The translations under genes and the position numbers were made by a program. A stretch of DNA of 64,000 nt from Notoacmeibacter ruber. Its GTDB lineage: Bacteria > Pseudomonadota > Alphaproteobacteria > Rhizobiales > Rhizobiaceae. How positions within the stretch are numbered: the first letter of the stretch is position 1; every line of letters starts with the position of its first letter. The stretch spans positions 1,338,501 through 1,402,500 of the forward strand of contig NZ_RCWN01000001.1 of the NCBI RefSeq assembly GCF_003668555.1, read 5' to 3'. The notes beneath the pieces are model-generated. The model was given only the letters and a program-made list of their open reading frames with translations. It was not told the DNA's origin and ran no database searches. Below, in pieces: positions 49,950 to 58,121 of this stretch.

Positions 49950-51170
49950 TCAGGTTTCGGAGGTACGAGGGGCGACGACCTGTTCCATCAGGTTGTTGTC
50001 CCACTCGCCATCGACCACGAAGTGAGCCGTCGCTCCAAGCAGGGCGGCCTCGATCAGGTTGTGATTGACGTAAGCGTAAACACCGGGCTGCTTGAACGTA
50101 TACATCGCAGCACCGGCGCTGCCGCCACGAATGAACCATGTTTCGAGGCCGGTCTGGGGCGCATCGGTGAAGGAACCGCTCTCCCAGACATAGTCACCGT
50201 GACCACCGATCAGGTGCGGCCGCGAGTCGCGGTTTGCCTGATTGTGGATCATCAAAACCGTCTTGCCGACTTCCGAGCGGAGGGCTTTGCCTCCGGTCAG
50301 TGCTCCGACCGCGCCGTTGAAGACCACGTGAGTGGGAGTCAATGTCCGCATCGCGTCGAGCGATTCAGCGTAATCGTCTCCGGCATTGTCGTAGGTCTTG
50401 TATGTGCCGTCAGCATCCTTCGGCAGATAGTAATCTTGCTCGCCAATATAGGCGATTTCGTCGTAGCGGAGCGGATTGCCGTCGCGGTCCTTCAGTCCGT
50501 CGCGCGGTAAAACCATGATCGCGCCATTCATGCCGTGGCACACGTGATAGGGGATCATCGCCCCGCCGGGCGCGCAGTGATAGGTGAAGAGCCCGGCCTT
50601 GGTCGCCTTGAAACGAAGAACCGTTTCCTCACCCGGGTAGATGTGCGTCAGTCCACCGCCGCCCAGCGCTCCCGTCGAAGCGTGGAAATCGATATTATGC
50701 TCCAATTGGTTGGTGGAAGGGCTGCGCAGCGTCAGCTCCACATAATCGTCCTGGTGGACGATGATAAGCGGCCCGGGCACCGAACCATTATAAGTCATGG
50801 CCCAGATCGAGGCGCCGGTATCTTCGTCGATCACCGTCAGTCGTTCCTCGACGGTCATCTCGATCTCGACGATCTTGGGCGATCCGGAAGCAACCTGCTC
50901 GTGCTTCGGAGCGAATGGCGGCTGCACCAGTTCCAGTTTAACGCGTTCATAGCCGCTGAGATCGGCCGGAGCTGCCTTGGCGATCTGCTCAGCCTGCACT
51001 CGGGTGACCTTGGTGTCGGGACTCATGGCCATTGCCGGACGGGCGGGACGCGCCAGCGGCGCTGCTGCAGCCATCGATCCGGTCAGTGTGGCCGCACCGG
51101 CGAGTGCGGTTCCGAGCAGAACGGAGCGACGTGTCGCAGATATTTTCAGGTCTTCTGTCAGTTTGGTCAT
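49950..51170 (-). CDS. nirK: Copper-containing nitrite reductase NirK
   Basis: Periplasmic enzyme reducing nitrite to NO; 406 residues. A Tat signal ([17 protein letters not shown], 13-30) is followed by two cupredoxin domains. Copper ligands are visible in [36 protein letters not shown] and HLIGGHGD, plus the type-2 histidine in YVNHNLIEA. It lies 48 bases after the pseudoazurin gene and before nirV, so paz-nirK-nirV probably share the FNR/NNR-box promoter at 51716. Confidence 0.96.
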   Translation of the reverse strand: MTKLTEDLKISATRRSVLLGTALAGAATLTGSMAAAAPLARPARPAMAMSPDTKVTRVQAEQIAKAAPADLSGYERVKLELVQPPFAPKHEQVASGSPKIVEIEMTVEERLTVIDEDTGASIWAMTYNGSVPGPLIIVHQDDYVELTLRSPSTNQLEHNIDFHASTGALGGGGLTHIYPGEETVLRFKATKAGLFTYHCAPGGAMIPYHVCHGMNGAIMVLPRDGLKDRDGNPLRYDEIAYIGEQDYYLPKDADGTYKTYDNAGDDYAESLDAMRTLTPTHVVFNGAVGALTGGKALRSEVGKTVLMIHNQANRDSRPHLIGGHGDYVWESGSFTDAPQTGLETWFIRGGSAGAAMYTFKQPGVYAYVNHNLIEAALLGATAHFVVDGEWDNNLMEQVVAPRTSET

Positions 51171-51218
51171 TTCAGTTCCCCTTTTAATCGAGCTTGAAGG
51201 CTCGGCTTGAAACCGAAC

Positions 51219-51650
51219 TCAGAGGTTGGAAAGCTGTTCTTCGAGGCGTTTTTTCGCGTTGCGCGGCAGGCGATGCTCGAGAAAGCCTTCGGGCGCCTGG
51301 GCCTCTTCACCGACGGCGATCGTCATCACCATGCCCATGGCGAAATGCGGATTGCACTTCACGACGTAGACGCCGGGGACCTCTGGTGTGATATCAACCT
51401 CCTGGTTGATCTTGCCGACGAAGGGCTCTGCACCCTCGGGTATCATTTCGTCGACGGACTGGGCATTGTGGCTCTTGTCGGTCGCGATGAATTTCACGGT
51501 ATCGCCTGGCGCGATCTGAATGAAGGAAGGCTCGAAAACCATCGTTCCTTCCTCGCCCCTGTTCAGCATCTGCACCTCAAAGGTTTCTGCCCAGGCGCTG
51601 CCTGAGAGAACGGTCGCGATTGCAAGCGCTGCACTGATCCTGGCGAACAT
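51219..51650 (-). CDS. paz: Pseudoazurin
   Basis: Type I blue copper protein (143 residues) that donates electrons to NirK. The Sec signal peptide spans residues 1-21 (LAIATVLSGSAWA). Copper ligands: His in DKSHNAQSVDEM (near 60), Cys and His in VVKCNPHFAMGM (near 100), and the following Met. It is the first gene before nirK on the same strand, with an FNR-like box about 66 bases upstream of its start. Confidence 0.95.
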   Translation of the reverse strand: MFARISAALAIATVLSGSAWAETFEVQMLNRGEEGTMVFEPSFIQIAPGDTVKFIATDKSHNAQSVDEMIPEGAEPFVGKINQEVDITPEVPGVYVVKCNPHFAMGMVMTIAVGEEAQAPEGFLEHRLPRNAKKRLEEQLSNL

Positions 51651-51715
51651 CTCCGGTTCCTTTCTCCGTTGGAATTTCGCTGACCCGCTTGTAGGTGGGT
51701 TCGCCAGAAGGCAAT

Positions 51716-51729
51716 TTGCGCTAAGACAA
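51716..51729. promoter_or_regulatory. FNR/NnrR-type box between paz and the NnrR-like gene
   Basis: TTG-CGCTAAGA-CAA at 51716-51729 has the TTG-N8-CAA spacing of Crp/FNR-family sites. It is 66 bases upstream of paz on the minus strand and 45 bases before the regulator gene, so it could control both. The inner bases differ from the FNR consensus (TTGAT-N4-ATCAA), as NO-sensing members often allow. Confidence 0.55.
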
Positions 51730-51774
51730 ACTTTGCTCGAGTTTATACGACCATCGTCGTATAGGTGCTGAGGA

Positions 51775-52500
51775 ATGGAATTAAAGGATAGATGTAGGTT
51801 GCTGAAAAAACTGGATGAAAGCCTGCTTTCTGATCTTCCACCATTTTCGCAGCTCGATGGGTCTCAGATCCGTGAGATACTCGATCTCGCGAAAACAAAG
51901 CGCTTCGAAGAGAATGTGACCGTGTTCGAAGAAGGGGCCGAGGCAGAACGCTTCTACCTGCTTCTCGATGGCACTGTGCGTGCTTTGCACGTCACCCCGG
52001 AAGGCGAGCATGTCACGGCTCTTCACGTCCCAGCCGGTCAGCTCTTCGGCTTCGCCGCCGCCTTTGGACGTTCGACCTATCCCGCCACGGTGGAGACGGC
52101 CGCCGAAGCCGTCACATTATGGTGGCCCATGTCGCTCTGGCCCCAATTTGTCGCGCGCTATCCCGGTTTTGCAACCGAGAGCTACCGTACGATCGGACAG
52201 CGACTCAACGAGATGCAGACGCGGGTGGTCGAACTTTCCGTTTTGCATGTCGAACAGCGCGTTGCGCGGACACTCTTACGACTCATTCAACAGAGTGGCC
52301 GACAGGAAGATGGTGGGATCGTCATCGATTTTCCCATCACCCGCCGTGATCTGTCGGACATGACGGGCACGACCCTGCATACGGTCAGCCGGTTGCTGAG
52401 CGGATGGGAGAAAAAGGGCGTCGTGCAAAGTGAGCGCAAGCACATTACAGTGTGCAAACCAGAAAGGCTTCACGCGTTAAGTGAGGGCCGTCCAGTCTAG
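51775..52500 (+). CDS. nnrR: Crp/FNR-family nitric-oxide-type regulator (NnrR-like)
   Basis: A 241-residue Crp/FNR protein: cNMP-like beta-roll (about 25-140) and a helix-turn-helix with ITRRDLSDMTGTTLHTVSRLLSGWE (about 188-212), the recognition stretch typical of NnrR/DNR-type NO sensors. It has no N-terminal iron-sulfur cysteines (only C7), unlike FNR. Its place divergent from paz-nirK fits control of denitrification genes by NO. The start at ATG 51775 has GAGGA adjacent; a TTG at 51799 is possible. Confidence 0.85.
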   Translation: MELKDRCRLLKKLDESLLSDLPPFSQLDGSQIREILDLAKTKRFEENVTVFEEGAEAERFYLLLDGTVRALHVTPEGEHVTALHVPAGQLFGFAAAFGRSTYPATVETAAEAVTLWWPMSLWPQFVARYPGFATESYRTIGQRLNEMQTRVVELSVLHVEQRVARTLLRLIQQSGRQEDGGIVIDFPITRRDLSDMTGTTLHTVSRLLSGWEKKGVVQSERKHITVCKPERLHALSEGRPV

Positions 52501-52592
52501 GGCCGCTTGGCTGCGCCGATCGAGGGCAATCCGCCCGCCAATTCAAAACGGCTACTGAGTTGAGAACCCGCCCTGTAGCTCCATCGCATACG

Positions 52593-53261
52593 TCATGATG
52601 CGAGTGAGCGCTTCTGTTCAATCATCCGAAAATGCCGCGGCCCGTTGCGCTCGATCACACCCTCCCGCGTGAGCTGCGAAATGGCCCTGCTTACGCTTTC
52701 AGGCGTCGTATCGAGATAATGGGCGATATCGTCTCGCGACATGCTGAGGGTAATAGACCGCTTGCCGGAACGCTGTTCAATCTGTTCCAGAAACCGAAGC
52801 ATACGGTCCCTCACCTTTCCGATACGCGCTTCGATCAAGCGTTGCTGATCATAAGCGGCCTGCGCCGAGAGCTCTTCGATTACCGCGCAAAACATCGATC
52901 CTGAGCGATCAGGAAGATGGGCGACGGTCTTGAGATCGAGAATGCAGAAGGTCGTTGGTTCCAGGGCCGAGACGATGGCGGATCGAAAAAGCGTATTGGT
53001 AACAACAGGCTCGCCCGGGAAGAGAAAGCCAGCGACACCCGGTTCACCCGCTTCGTTCGAGACCTCAACTTTGAGTAGTCCATTCCGAATCATGACGAAG
53101 CTGGATGACGCACAGTGAGGCGGCACCACCTGGCCGCGTTCGTAGTGAATCGAAGAGATCTGGCCGGAGAACGGCCCGACCTCACCATGCGTGGTCATCC
53201 CGAGCCGGCGTAACAGGCATCCCGTGCAAAGCGGACGATCAGAGCGAATAGCGAGTGTCAT
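52593..53261 (-). CDS. FNR-family oxygen-responsive regulator with an unusual cysteine set
   Basis: A 222-residue Crp/FNR protein. The recognition helix reads TTPESVSRAISQL (near 188), carrying the E--SR signature of FNR, so it should bind TTGAT-N4-ATCAA sites. N-terminal cysteines are C12 and C15 (LCTGC), and C106 (FCILD) matches the FNR central cysteine. The third N-terminal cluster cysteine expected near residue 21 is Gly; C50 and C125 are the only others. It is divergent from napE with an FNR box between them. Could be a FnrN-type protein with a modified cluster. Confidence 0.82.
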   Translation of the reverse strand: MTLAIRSDRPLCTGCLLRRLGMTTHGEVGPFSGQISSIHYERGQVVPPHCASSSFVMIRNGLLKVEVSNEAGEPGVAGFLFPGEPVVTNTLFRSAIVSALEPTTFCILDLKTVAHLPDRSGSMFCAVIEELSAQAAYDQQRLIEARIGKVRDRMLRFLEQIEQRSGKRSITLSMSRDDIAHYLDTTPESVSRAISQLTREGVIERNGPRHFRMIEQKRSLAS

Positions 53262-53311
53262 GATGCTCGCCTCCTTTCGGCTTTTTCTACGTCCGAAATT
53301 TCTCTCTGAAA

Positions 53312-53325
53312 CTGATGCATATCAA
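53312..53325. promoter_or_regulatory. FNR box in the fnr/napE divergent region
   Basis: CTGAT-GCAT-ATCAA at 53312-53325 differs from the FNR consensus TTGAT-N4-ATCAA by one base. It lies 53 bases before napE and 51 bases before the FNR-type gene, so anaerobic activation of nap and autoregulation are both plausible. Confidence 0.75.
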
Positions 53326-53377
53326 AAACCGGGAGCGAAATTCTGAAAGTTTCTCCCCGCAATCGAGGGAGATGATA

Positions 53378-53551
53378 ATGCCACTGCAAGTTGATCCCGG
53401 TTTGGAGAAGGCCCCGTCGCGAGGCAATGAGACCCTCGCTTTCCTTTTTCTGTCTCTGGTGCTCTTCCCGCTCCTGTCGATCGTTCTGGTCGGCGGATTC
53501 GGCTTCGTCATCTGGATGGAGCACCTCATGTTCGGCCCTCCCGGAAGCTGA
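53378..53551 (+). CDS. napE: Periplasmic nitrate reductase subunit NapE
   Basis: A 57-residue single-helix membrane protein. The hydrophobic segment is LAFLFLSLVLFPLLSIVLVG (about 19-38) followed by GFGFVIWMEHLMFGPPGS, the NapE family pattern. Its function is unknown. ATG 53378 is taken with AGGGAG upstream; ATG 53372 is an alternative. First gene of napEFDABC. Confidence 0.9.
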   Translation: MPLQVDPGLEKAPSRGNETLAFLFLSLVLFPLLSIVLVGGFGFVIWMEHLMFGPPGS

Positions 53552-53553
53552 TC

Positions 53554-54039
53554 ATGGAAACCCAACTGTCACCCCGGGCAAAGTCAGGTCACGCTGCCGC
53601 GATGGCAGCAAGGCGAGTCGGCCTGATGCCATGGACCGATCCAGCGACAATGCTGGAGCGTTGCACCGCCTGTGGCGACTGCATCTCGGCCTGCCCACAG
53701 GCAATCATACATGGCGGGCGCGGCGGCTATCCTTTCGTTCGGTTTGACCGAGAATGCACCTTCTGCGGCGCATGCGCAGAGGCTTGCCCCGAGGGCGTAT
53801 TCGACCTTTCGCAGCCCGCCGCCTGGCAGGCGAAAGCCCACATTCTACCGTCCTGTCTGGAAGCATCGGCCATAACCTGCCGCGCTTGCGACGATGCATG
53901 TCCGCAAGCTGCGATCATGGCGCGGCCTCAGCTGGGCGGCGCCACCAGGATTGAAGTGGATTTCGACGTCTGCACCGGTTGCGGTGCGTGCGTCGCGATT
54001 TGCCCGGTCAAAGCAATAGAGGTCGTCGACCATGGCTGA
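53554..54039 (+). CDS. napF: Ferredoxin-type protein NapF
   Basis: A 161-residue cytoplasmic protein thought to help assemble the NapA iron-sulfur cluster. Three 4Fe-4S motifs are visible: CTACGDCISACPQ (near 37), CTFCGACAEACPEG (near 69) and CTGCGACVAICPV (near 140), with an additional CRACDDACPQ (near 110). It begins 2 bases after napE and overlaps napD by 8 bases. Confidence 0.94.
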   Translation: METQLSPRAKSGHAAAMAARRVGLMPWTDPATMLERCTACGDCISACPQAIIHGGRGGYPFVRFDRECTFCGACAEACPEGVFDLSQPAAWQAKAHILPSCLEASAITCRACDDACPQAAIMARPQLGGATRIEVDFDVCTGCGACVAICPVKAIEVVDHG

Positions 54040-54295
54040 ACATCACCTTTCGAGTCTCGTCGTCCACGCCCTCCCCGCCCAACTCGATGCTGTCGCCCGG
54101 CAAGTCGAGGATGAAGGCTTCGAAATTCATGGTCGGAGCGAGACCGGCAAGCTGGTGGTCACATGCGAGGCCGACCATCAGCGTGCCATGAGCGACGCCA
54201 TCACCCGTATCCAGCTCTTGCCCGGCGTCGTCGCTGCAACGCTGGTCTTTCATCATGTCGAACCCGACAGCTCTATCGAAGAGGCAATCCAATGA
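54032..54295 (+). CDS. napD: NapD chaperone for NapA maturation
   Basis: An 87-residue ferredoxin-fold chaperone that binds the NapA Tat signal. The family opening [17 protein letters not shown] and the C-terminal [16 protein letters not shown] are recognisable. It overlaps napF by 8 bases and napA by 4, as expected for a chaperone coupled to its client. Confidence 0.93.
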   Translation: MAEHHLSSLVVHALPAQLDAVARQVEDEGFEIHGRSETGKLVVTCEADHQRAMSDAITRIQLLPGVVAATLVFHHVEPDSSIEEAIQ

Positions 54296-56784
54296 CCCTG
54301 TCACGAAGAGACGTTCTCAAGAGCCAGGCGATTGCCGCCGCAAGCCTTGCGGCCGGCATATCAACGCCCGCGCTCGCTCAAAACATTGCCACCCAGCGCG
54401 AACACACCGAGCTGGAATGGTCCAAAGCGCCGTGCCGTTTCTGTGGAACTGGCTGTTCCGTCATGGTTGCCACCCGCAAGGGTCGCGTCGTCGCAACCCA
54501 TGGCGATGCCGAAGCAGAGGTCAATCGCGGACTGAACTGCGTCAAAGGCTACTTTCTATCCAAGATCATGTACGGCGCCGACCGATTGACAAAACCGCTG
54601 CTGCGCAAGCGTGACGGTGTCTTCCACAAGGACGGCGAGTTCGAAGAGATCGGCTGGGATGAAGCCTTCGATATCATGGCCGAGAAGTTCAAGAAGACCC
54701 TCCGTGAGAAGGGTCCGAAGGGCGTCGGTATGTTCGGTTCCGGCCAGTGGACTGTCTGGGAAGGCTATGCAGCCTCCAAACTTTACAAAGCCGGGTTCCG
54801 CTCGAACAATATCGACCCCAACGCACGCCATTGCATGGCCAGCGCCGTGGCCGGCTTCATCCGGACCTTCGGCATAGACGAACCAATGGGCTGCTACGAC
54901 GATTTCGAGCATGCCGACGCGTTCGTGCTGTGGGGTTCGAACATGGCGGAGATGCATCCGATCCTTTGGACGCGCCTTGCCGACCGAAGGCTTTCCGCTC
55001 CCCACGTCAAAGTGGCGGTTCTCTCCACCTACCAACATCGTTGTTACGATCTGGCCGATCTGAAACTGACCTTCACGCCTCAGTCCGACCTGGCCATTCT
55101 GAATGCTATCGCCCGGCACATTATCAAGACGGGCCGCGTCAACCAGGACTTCGTCGACAAGCACACCACCTTCAAGCGCGGCAATACCGATATCGGGTAC
55201 GGACTGCGACCGGAGCATCCGCTGGAGCAATCCGCAAAGAATGCCTCGGCTGCCGGTGGCTTCGAAGACATGACGCTGGAGGAGTATGAGGCATTTCTCG
55301 AAGAGTACACTTTCGAGCGTGCCAGCGAGATCTCCGGCGTACCCGAAGACCGTCTCGAGGCCCTCGCGGAACTTTACGCGGACCCCGACACAAAGGTCAT
55401 GTCGCTCTGGACGATGGGCGTCAACCAGCACACGCGCGGCGTCTGGGTCAACAATCTGATCTATAACATCCATCTTCTGACCGGAAAGATTGCCGAGCCG
55501 GGCAACTCTCCCTTTTCGCTGACCGGCCAGCCCTCCGCCTGTGGAACGGCCAGAGAGGTCGGCACTTTCGCCCACCGCCTGCCCGCCGACCTCGTGGTCG
55601 CCAATCCCGAGCACCGCAAGACGGCTGAAAAGATATGGAAGCTGCCGGAAGGCACCGTTCCGGAATGGGTCGGAGCCCATGCAGTCTTGCAAAACCGCAT
55701 GCTCAAGGACGGTGAGATCAACGCTTACTGGATTCAGGTCAACAACAACCTCCAGGCGGCACCGAACATGCTTGAGGAGACCTATCCGGGCTATCGCAAT
55801 CCGGACAATTTCATCGTGGTCTCCGATGCCTATCCGACGGTCACGGCGCAGGCTGCCGATCTCATCTTGCCGACGGCCATGTGGGTGGAAAAGGAAGGCG
55901 CCTATGGCAATGCCGAGCGGCGCACGCAGTTCTGGCATGAGCTGGTTTCTGCCCCCGGCGAAGCCACCTCGGACCTCTGGCAACTGATGGAGTTCTCCAA
56001 GCGCTTCACCACCGATGAAGTCTGGCCCGAAGACATTCTGGCGGCCGCACCAGATTACCGCGGCAAGACGCTTTTCGAGGTCTTGTTCGCAAATGACCAG
56101 GTCAATGCCTACCCGCTCTCGGAAACGAAAGAGCATCCCAATCACGAGAGCGATCACTTCGGCTTCTACGTGCAGAAAGGCCTCTTCGAAGAATATGCTC
56201 GGTTCGGGCGCGGCCACGGTCACGATCTGGCGGACTTCGACCGCTATCACGAGGCCCGTGGACTGCGGTGGCCGGTCGTCGACGGCAAGGAGACCAGATG
56301 GCGCTATCGCGAGGGTTATGATCCCTATGTGACGGCCGGAAAGGGTGTCGAATTTTATGGCAAGCCCGATGGCCGCGCCAATATCTTCGCCCTGCCCTAC
56401 GAGCCGCCTGCCGAAAGCCCCGACGATGAATTTCCATTCTGGCTGGTGACAGGCCGCGTTCTCGAGCACTGGCATTCCGGCTCGATGACGGACCGGGTTC
56501 CCGAACTTCACAAGGCCTTTCCCAACGCCATGGTCTACATGCACCCCGAAGATGCGGCGGAGCTTGGCCTGCACCGTGGCAGTACCATTCGTATCTCTTC
56601 GCGGCGGGGCGACATGATGAGCCGGGTTGAAACACGAGGCCGAAATCGCGTGCCTCGCGGCCTGGTCTTCGTGCCATGGTTCGATGCCCATCAGCTCATC
56701 AACAAACTCACGCTCGACGCAACCGATCCGATCTCGAAGCAGACGGATTTCAAGAAGTGCGCATGCAAGGTGGAGGCAGTCTGA
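54292..56784 (+). CDS. napA: Periplasmic nitrate reductase catalytic subunit NapA
   Basis: Molybdenum enzyme (830 residues) reducing nitrate to nitrite. A Tat signal ([20 protein letters not shown], 1-20) is followed by the 4Fe-4S motif [12 protein letters not shown] (near 45) with the fourth cysteine in LNCVKGYF. The Mo ligand cysteine is in [13 protein letters not shown] (near 183). ATG 54292 overlaps the napD stop by 4 bases; the open frame upstream overlaps napD and is not coding here. No napG/napH are present, so electrons come through NapC. Confidence 0.96.
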   Translation: MTLSRRDVLKSQAIAAASLAAGISTPALAQNIATQREHTELEWSKAPCRFCGTGCSVMVATRKGRVVATHGDAEAEVNRGLNCVKGYFLSKIMYGADRLTKPLLRKRDGVFHKDGEFEEIGWDEAFDIMAEKFKKTLREKGPKGVGMFGSGQWTVWEGYAASKLYKAGFRSNNIDPNARHCMASAVAGFIRTFGIDEPMGCYDDFEHADAFVLWGSNMAEMHPILWTRLADRRLSAPHVKVAVLSTYQHRCYDLADLKLTFTPQSDLAILNAIARHIIKTGRVNQDFVDKHTTFKRGNTDIGYGLRPEHPLEQSAKNASAAGGFEDMTLEEYEAFLEEYTFERASEISGVPEDRLEALAELYADPDTKVMSLWTMGVNQHTRGVWVNNLIYNIHLLTGKIAEPGNSPFSLTGQPSACGTAREVGTFAHRLPADLVVANPEHRKTAEKIWKLPEGTVPEWVGAHAVLQNRMLKDGEINAYWIQVNNNLQAAPNMLEETYPGYRNPDNFIVVSDAYPTVTAQAADLILPTAMWVEKEGAYGNAERRTQFWHELVSAPGEATSDLWQLMEFSKRFTTDEVWPEDILAAAPDYRGKTLFEVLFANDQVNAYPLSETKEHPNHESDHFGFYVQKGLFEEYARFGRGHGHDLADFDRYHEARGLRWPVVDGKETRWRYREGYDPYVTAGKGVEFYGKPDGRANIFALPYEPPAESPDDEFPFWLVTGRVLEHWHSGSMTDRVPELHKAFPNAMVYMHPEDAAELGLHRGSTIRISSRRGDMMSRVETRGRNRVPRGLVFVPWFDAHQLINKLTLDATDPISKQTDFKKCACKVEAV

Positions 56785-57233
56785 TGCGAAACCTGATCCT
56801 GAAAGCCTTCGCGGTCCTTCTCCTGACCGCCGGCGTCGCCATGGCGCAGTCCACGATTTCGACATTGCGGCCTACGCCACCGACGGAAGACGAGGCGCCG
56901 CCGCCCATGCGGCCGATCACCGACACGAATATTCGTGAGCCGCGCAACTATCCGGAGCAGCCGCCGCTCATTCCTCACGACATCGAAAATTACGAAGTGA
57001 GCGCCAACTTCAACAAATGCCTTTCGTGTCATGCTCGGGCCGCGACCGGCCAAAGCCAGGCGCCGATGGTCTCCGTTACGCACTATATCGACCGGCACGG
57101 CCAGGTCTTGGCACAGGTGTCGCCGCGGCGCTTCTTCTGTACCCAGTGTCATGTGCCACAGCGTCCCGATGAACCTTCCGTGGCCAACACATTCATCGAT
57201 GTCGACACCCTCCTAACCATGCCAGACGAGTGA
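56784..57233 (+). CDS. napB: Periplasmic nitrate reductase diheme cytochrome NapB
   Basis: A 149-residue diheme c-type cytochrome, electron-transfer partner of NapA. The signal peptide covers residues 1-21 ([14 protein letters not shown]). The two heme sites are CLSCH (near 80) and CTQCH (near 117). The start shares a base with the napA stop (TGATG). Confidence 0.94.
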   Translation: MRNLILKAFAVLLLTAGVAMAQSTISTLRPTPPTEDEAPPPMRPITDTNIREPRNYPEQPPLIPHDIENYEVSANFNKCLSCHARAATGQSQAPMVSVTHYIDRHGQVLAQVSPRRFFCTQCHVPQRPDEPSVANTFIDVDTLLTMPDE

Positions 57234-57243
57234 GGCCGGTCCG

Positions 57244-57903
57244 ATGTGGCAACTCATCAAGAATGTCTGGGCGGCGATCCGCCGCCCCAGTGTCCACTAT
57301 TCACTGGGCTTTTTGACGCTCGGCGGCTTCATCTGCGGCATCATCTTCTGGGGCGGCTTCAACACGGCGCTTGAGGTGACCAATACCGAGCAGTTTTGCA
57401 CGGGCTGTCACGAGATGCGAAGCAATGTGTATGCCGATCTCCAGCAGACGGTCCACTTCACCAATGCCTCGGGCGTCCGGGCGAAGTGCTCCGATTGTCA
57501 CGTTCCACATGAGTGGACCGAGAAGATCGCCCGCAAGATCGCGGCCTCCAAGGAGGTCTATGGCTGGCTCTTCGGCACCATCAACACGCGGGAGAAATTC
57601 GAGGAGAAAAGGCTGGAAATGGCCCAGCGCGAATGGGCCCGGTTCGAAGCCAATGACAGCCTCGAATGCCGAAACTGCCACTCCTTTACCGCGATGGATT
57701 TCTCGCAGCAAAGTCCGCGTGCAGCCGATGCGCATGACCGCATCCTCGGCGCGGGAGAAGCGACGTGCATCGATTGCCATAAGGGTATCGCCCACACACT
57801 CCCACGGATGTCACCCGGTGAGAACGCGGCGCATCACGGCAGCGGAACGGTGAAAAGTGTTGCGAGCCTGCGCAGCTATGTCGGCGATCTCGCGCTTGAA
57901 TAA
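57244..57903 (+). CDS. napC: Tetraheme quinol-oxidising cytochrome NapC
   Basis: A 219-residue NapC/NirT cytochrome anchored by one N-terminal helix (about 20-40). Four CXXCH motifs are visible: CTGCH, CSDCH, CRNCH and CIDCH. It passes electrons from quinol to NapB. Last gene of the operon, followed by a strong terminator. Confidence 0.95.
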   Translation: MWQLIKNVWAAIRRPSVHYSLGFLTLGGFICGIIFWGGFNTALEVTNTEQFCTGCHEMRSNVYADLQQTVHFTNASGVRAKCSDCHVPHEWTEKIARKIAASKEVYGWLFGTINTREKFEEKRLEMAQREWARFEANDSLECRNCHSFTAMDFSQQSPRAADAHDRILGAGEATCIDCHKGIAHTLPRMSPGENAAHHGSGTVKSVASLRSYVGDLALE

Positions 57904-57928
57904 ACGTCCGGAACACATCGGTTCTCGA

Positions 57929-57957
57929 TAAGGCGGCCAGCGTGCCGCCTTATTTTT
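57929..57957 (+). terminator. Rho-independent terminator of the nap operon
   Basis: TAAGGCGGC (57929-57937) and GCCGCCTTA (57944-57952) form a 9-bp stem around a 6-base loop, followed by TTTTT. It lies 26 bases past the napC stop. Confidence 0.9.
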
Positions 57958-58121
57958 GCGATGGACCGATGAAGGCGTCAGATGTTCCGCGGTCTAATCA
58001 TGGAAAAACAAGGCGACGGAGGGCCAAAAAGACGGCGGAACAAAGACCGATCGGTTGAACTCTTTGCTTGGAAACGTATTGTTCCGGGGACTGCAGAGGG
58101 TTTTTGAAGGGAGCGCGCCGC

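Noticed and set aside
54556..56865. 769-codon open frame on the minus strand opposite napA
   Set aside because: It lies fully across napA, whose product is certain. The antisense product shows no family motif, and its length follows from the GC-rich codon pattern of napA.
58025..58090. GGAAC motif before the hybrid kinase gene as an EcfG promoter
   Set aside because: No CGTT-like -10 element at 16-17 bases was found after the GGAAC at about 58036.
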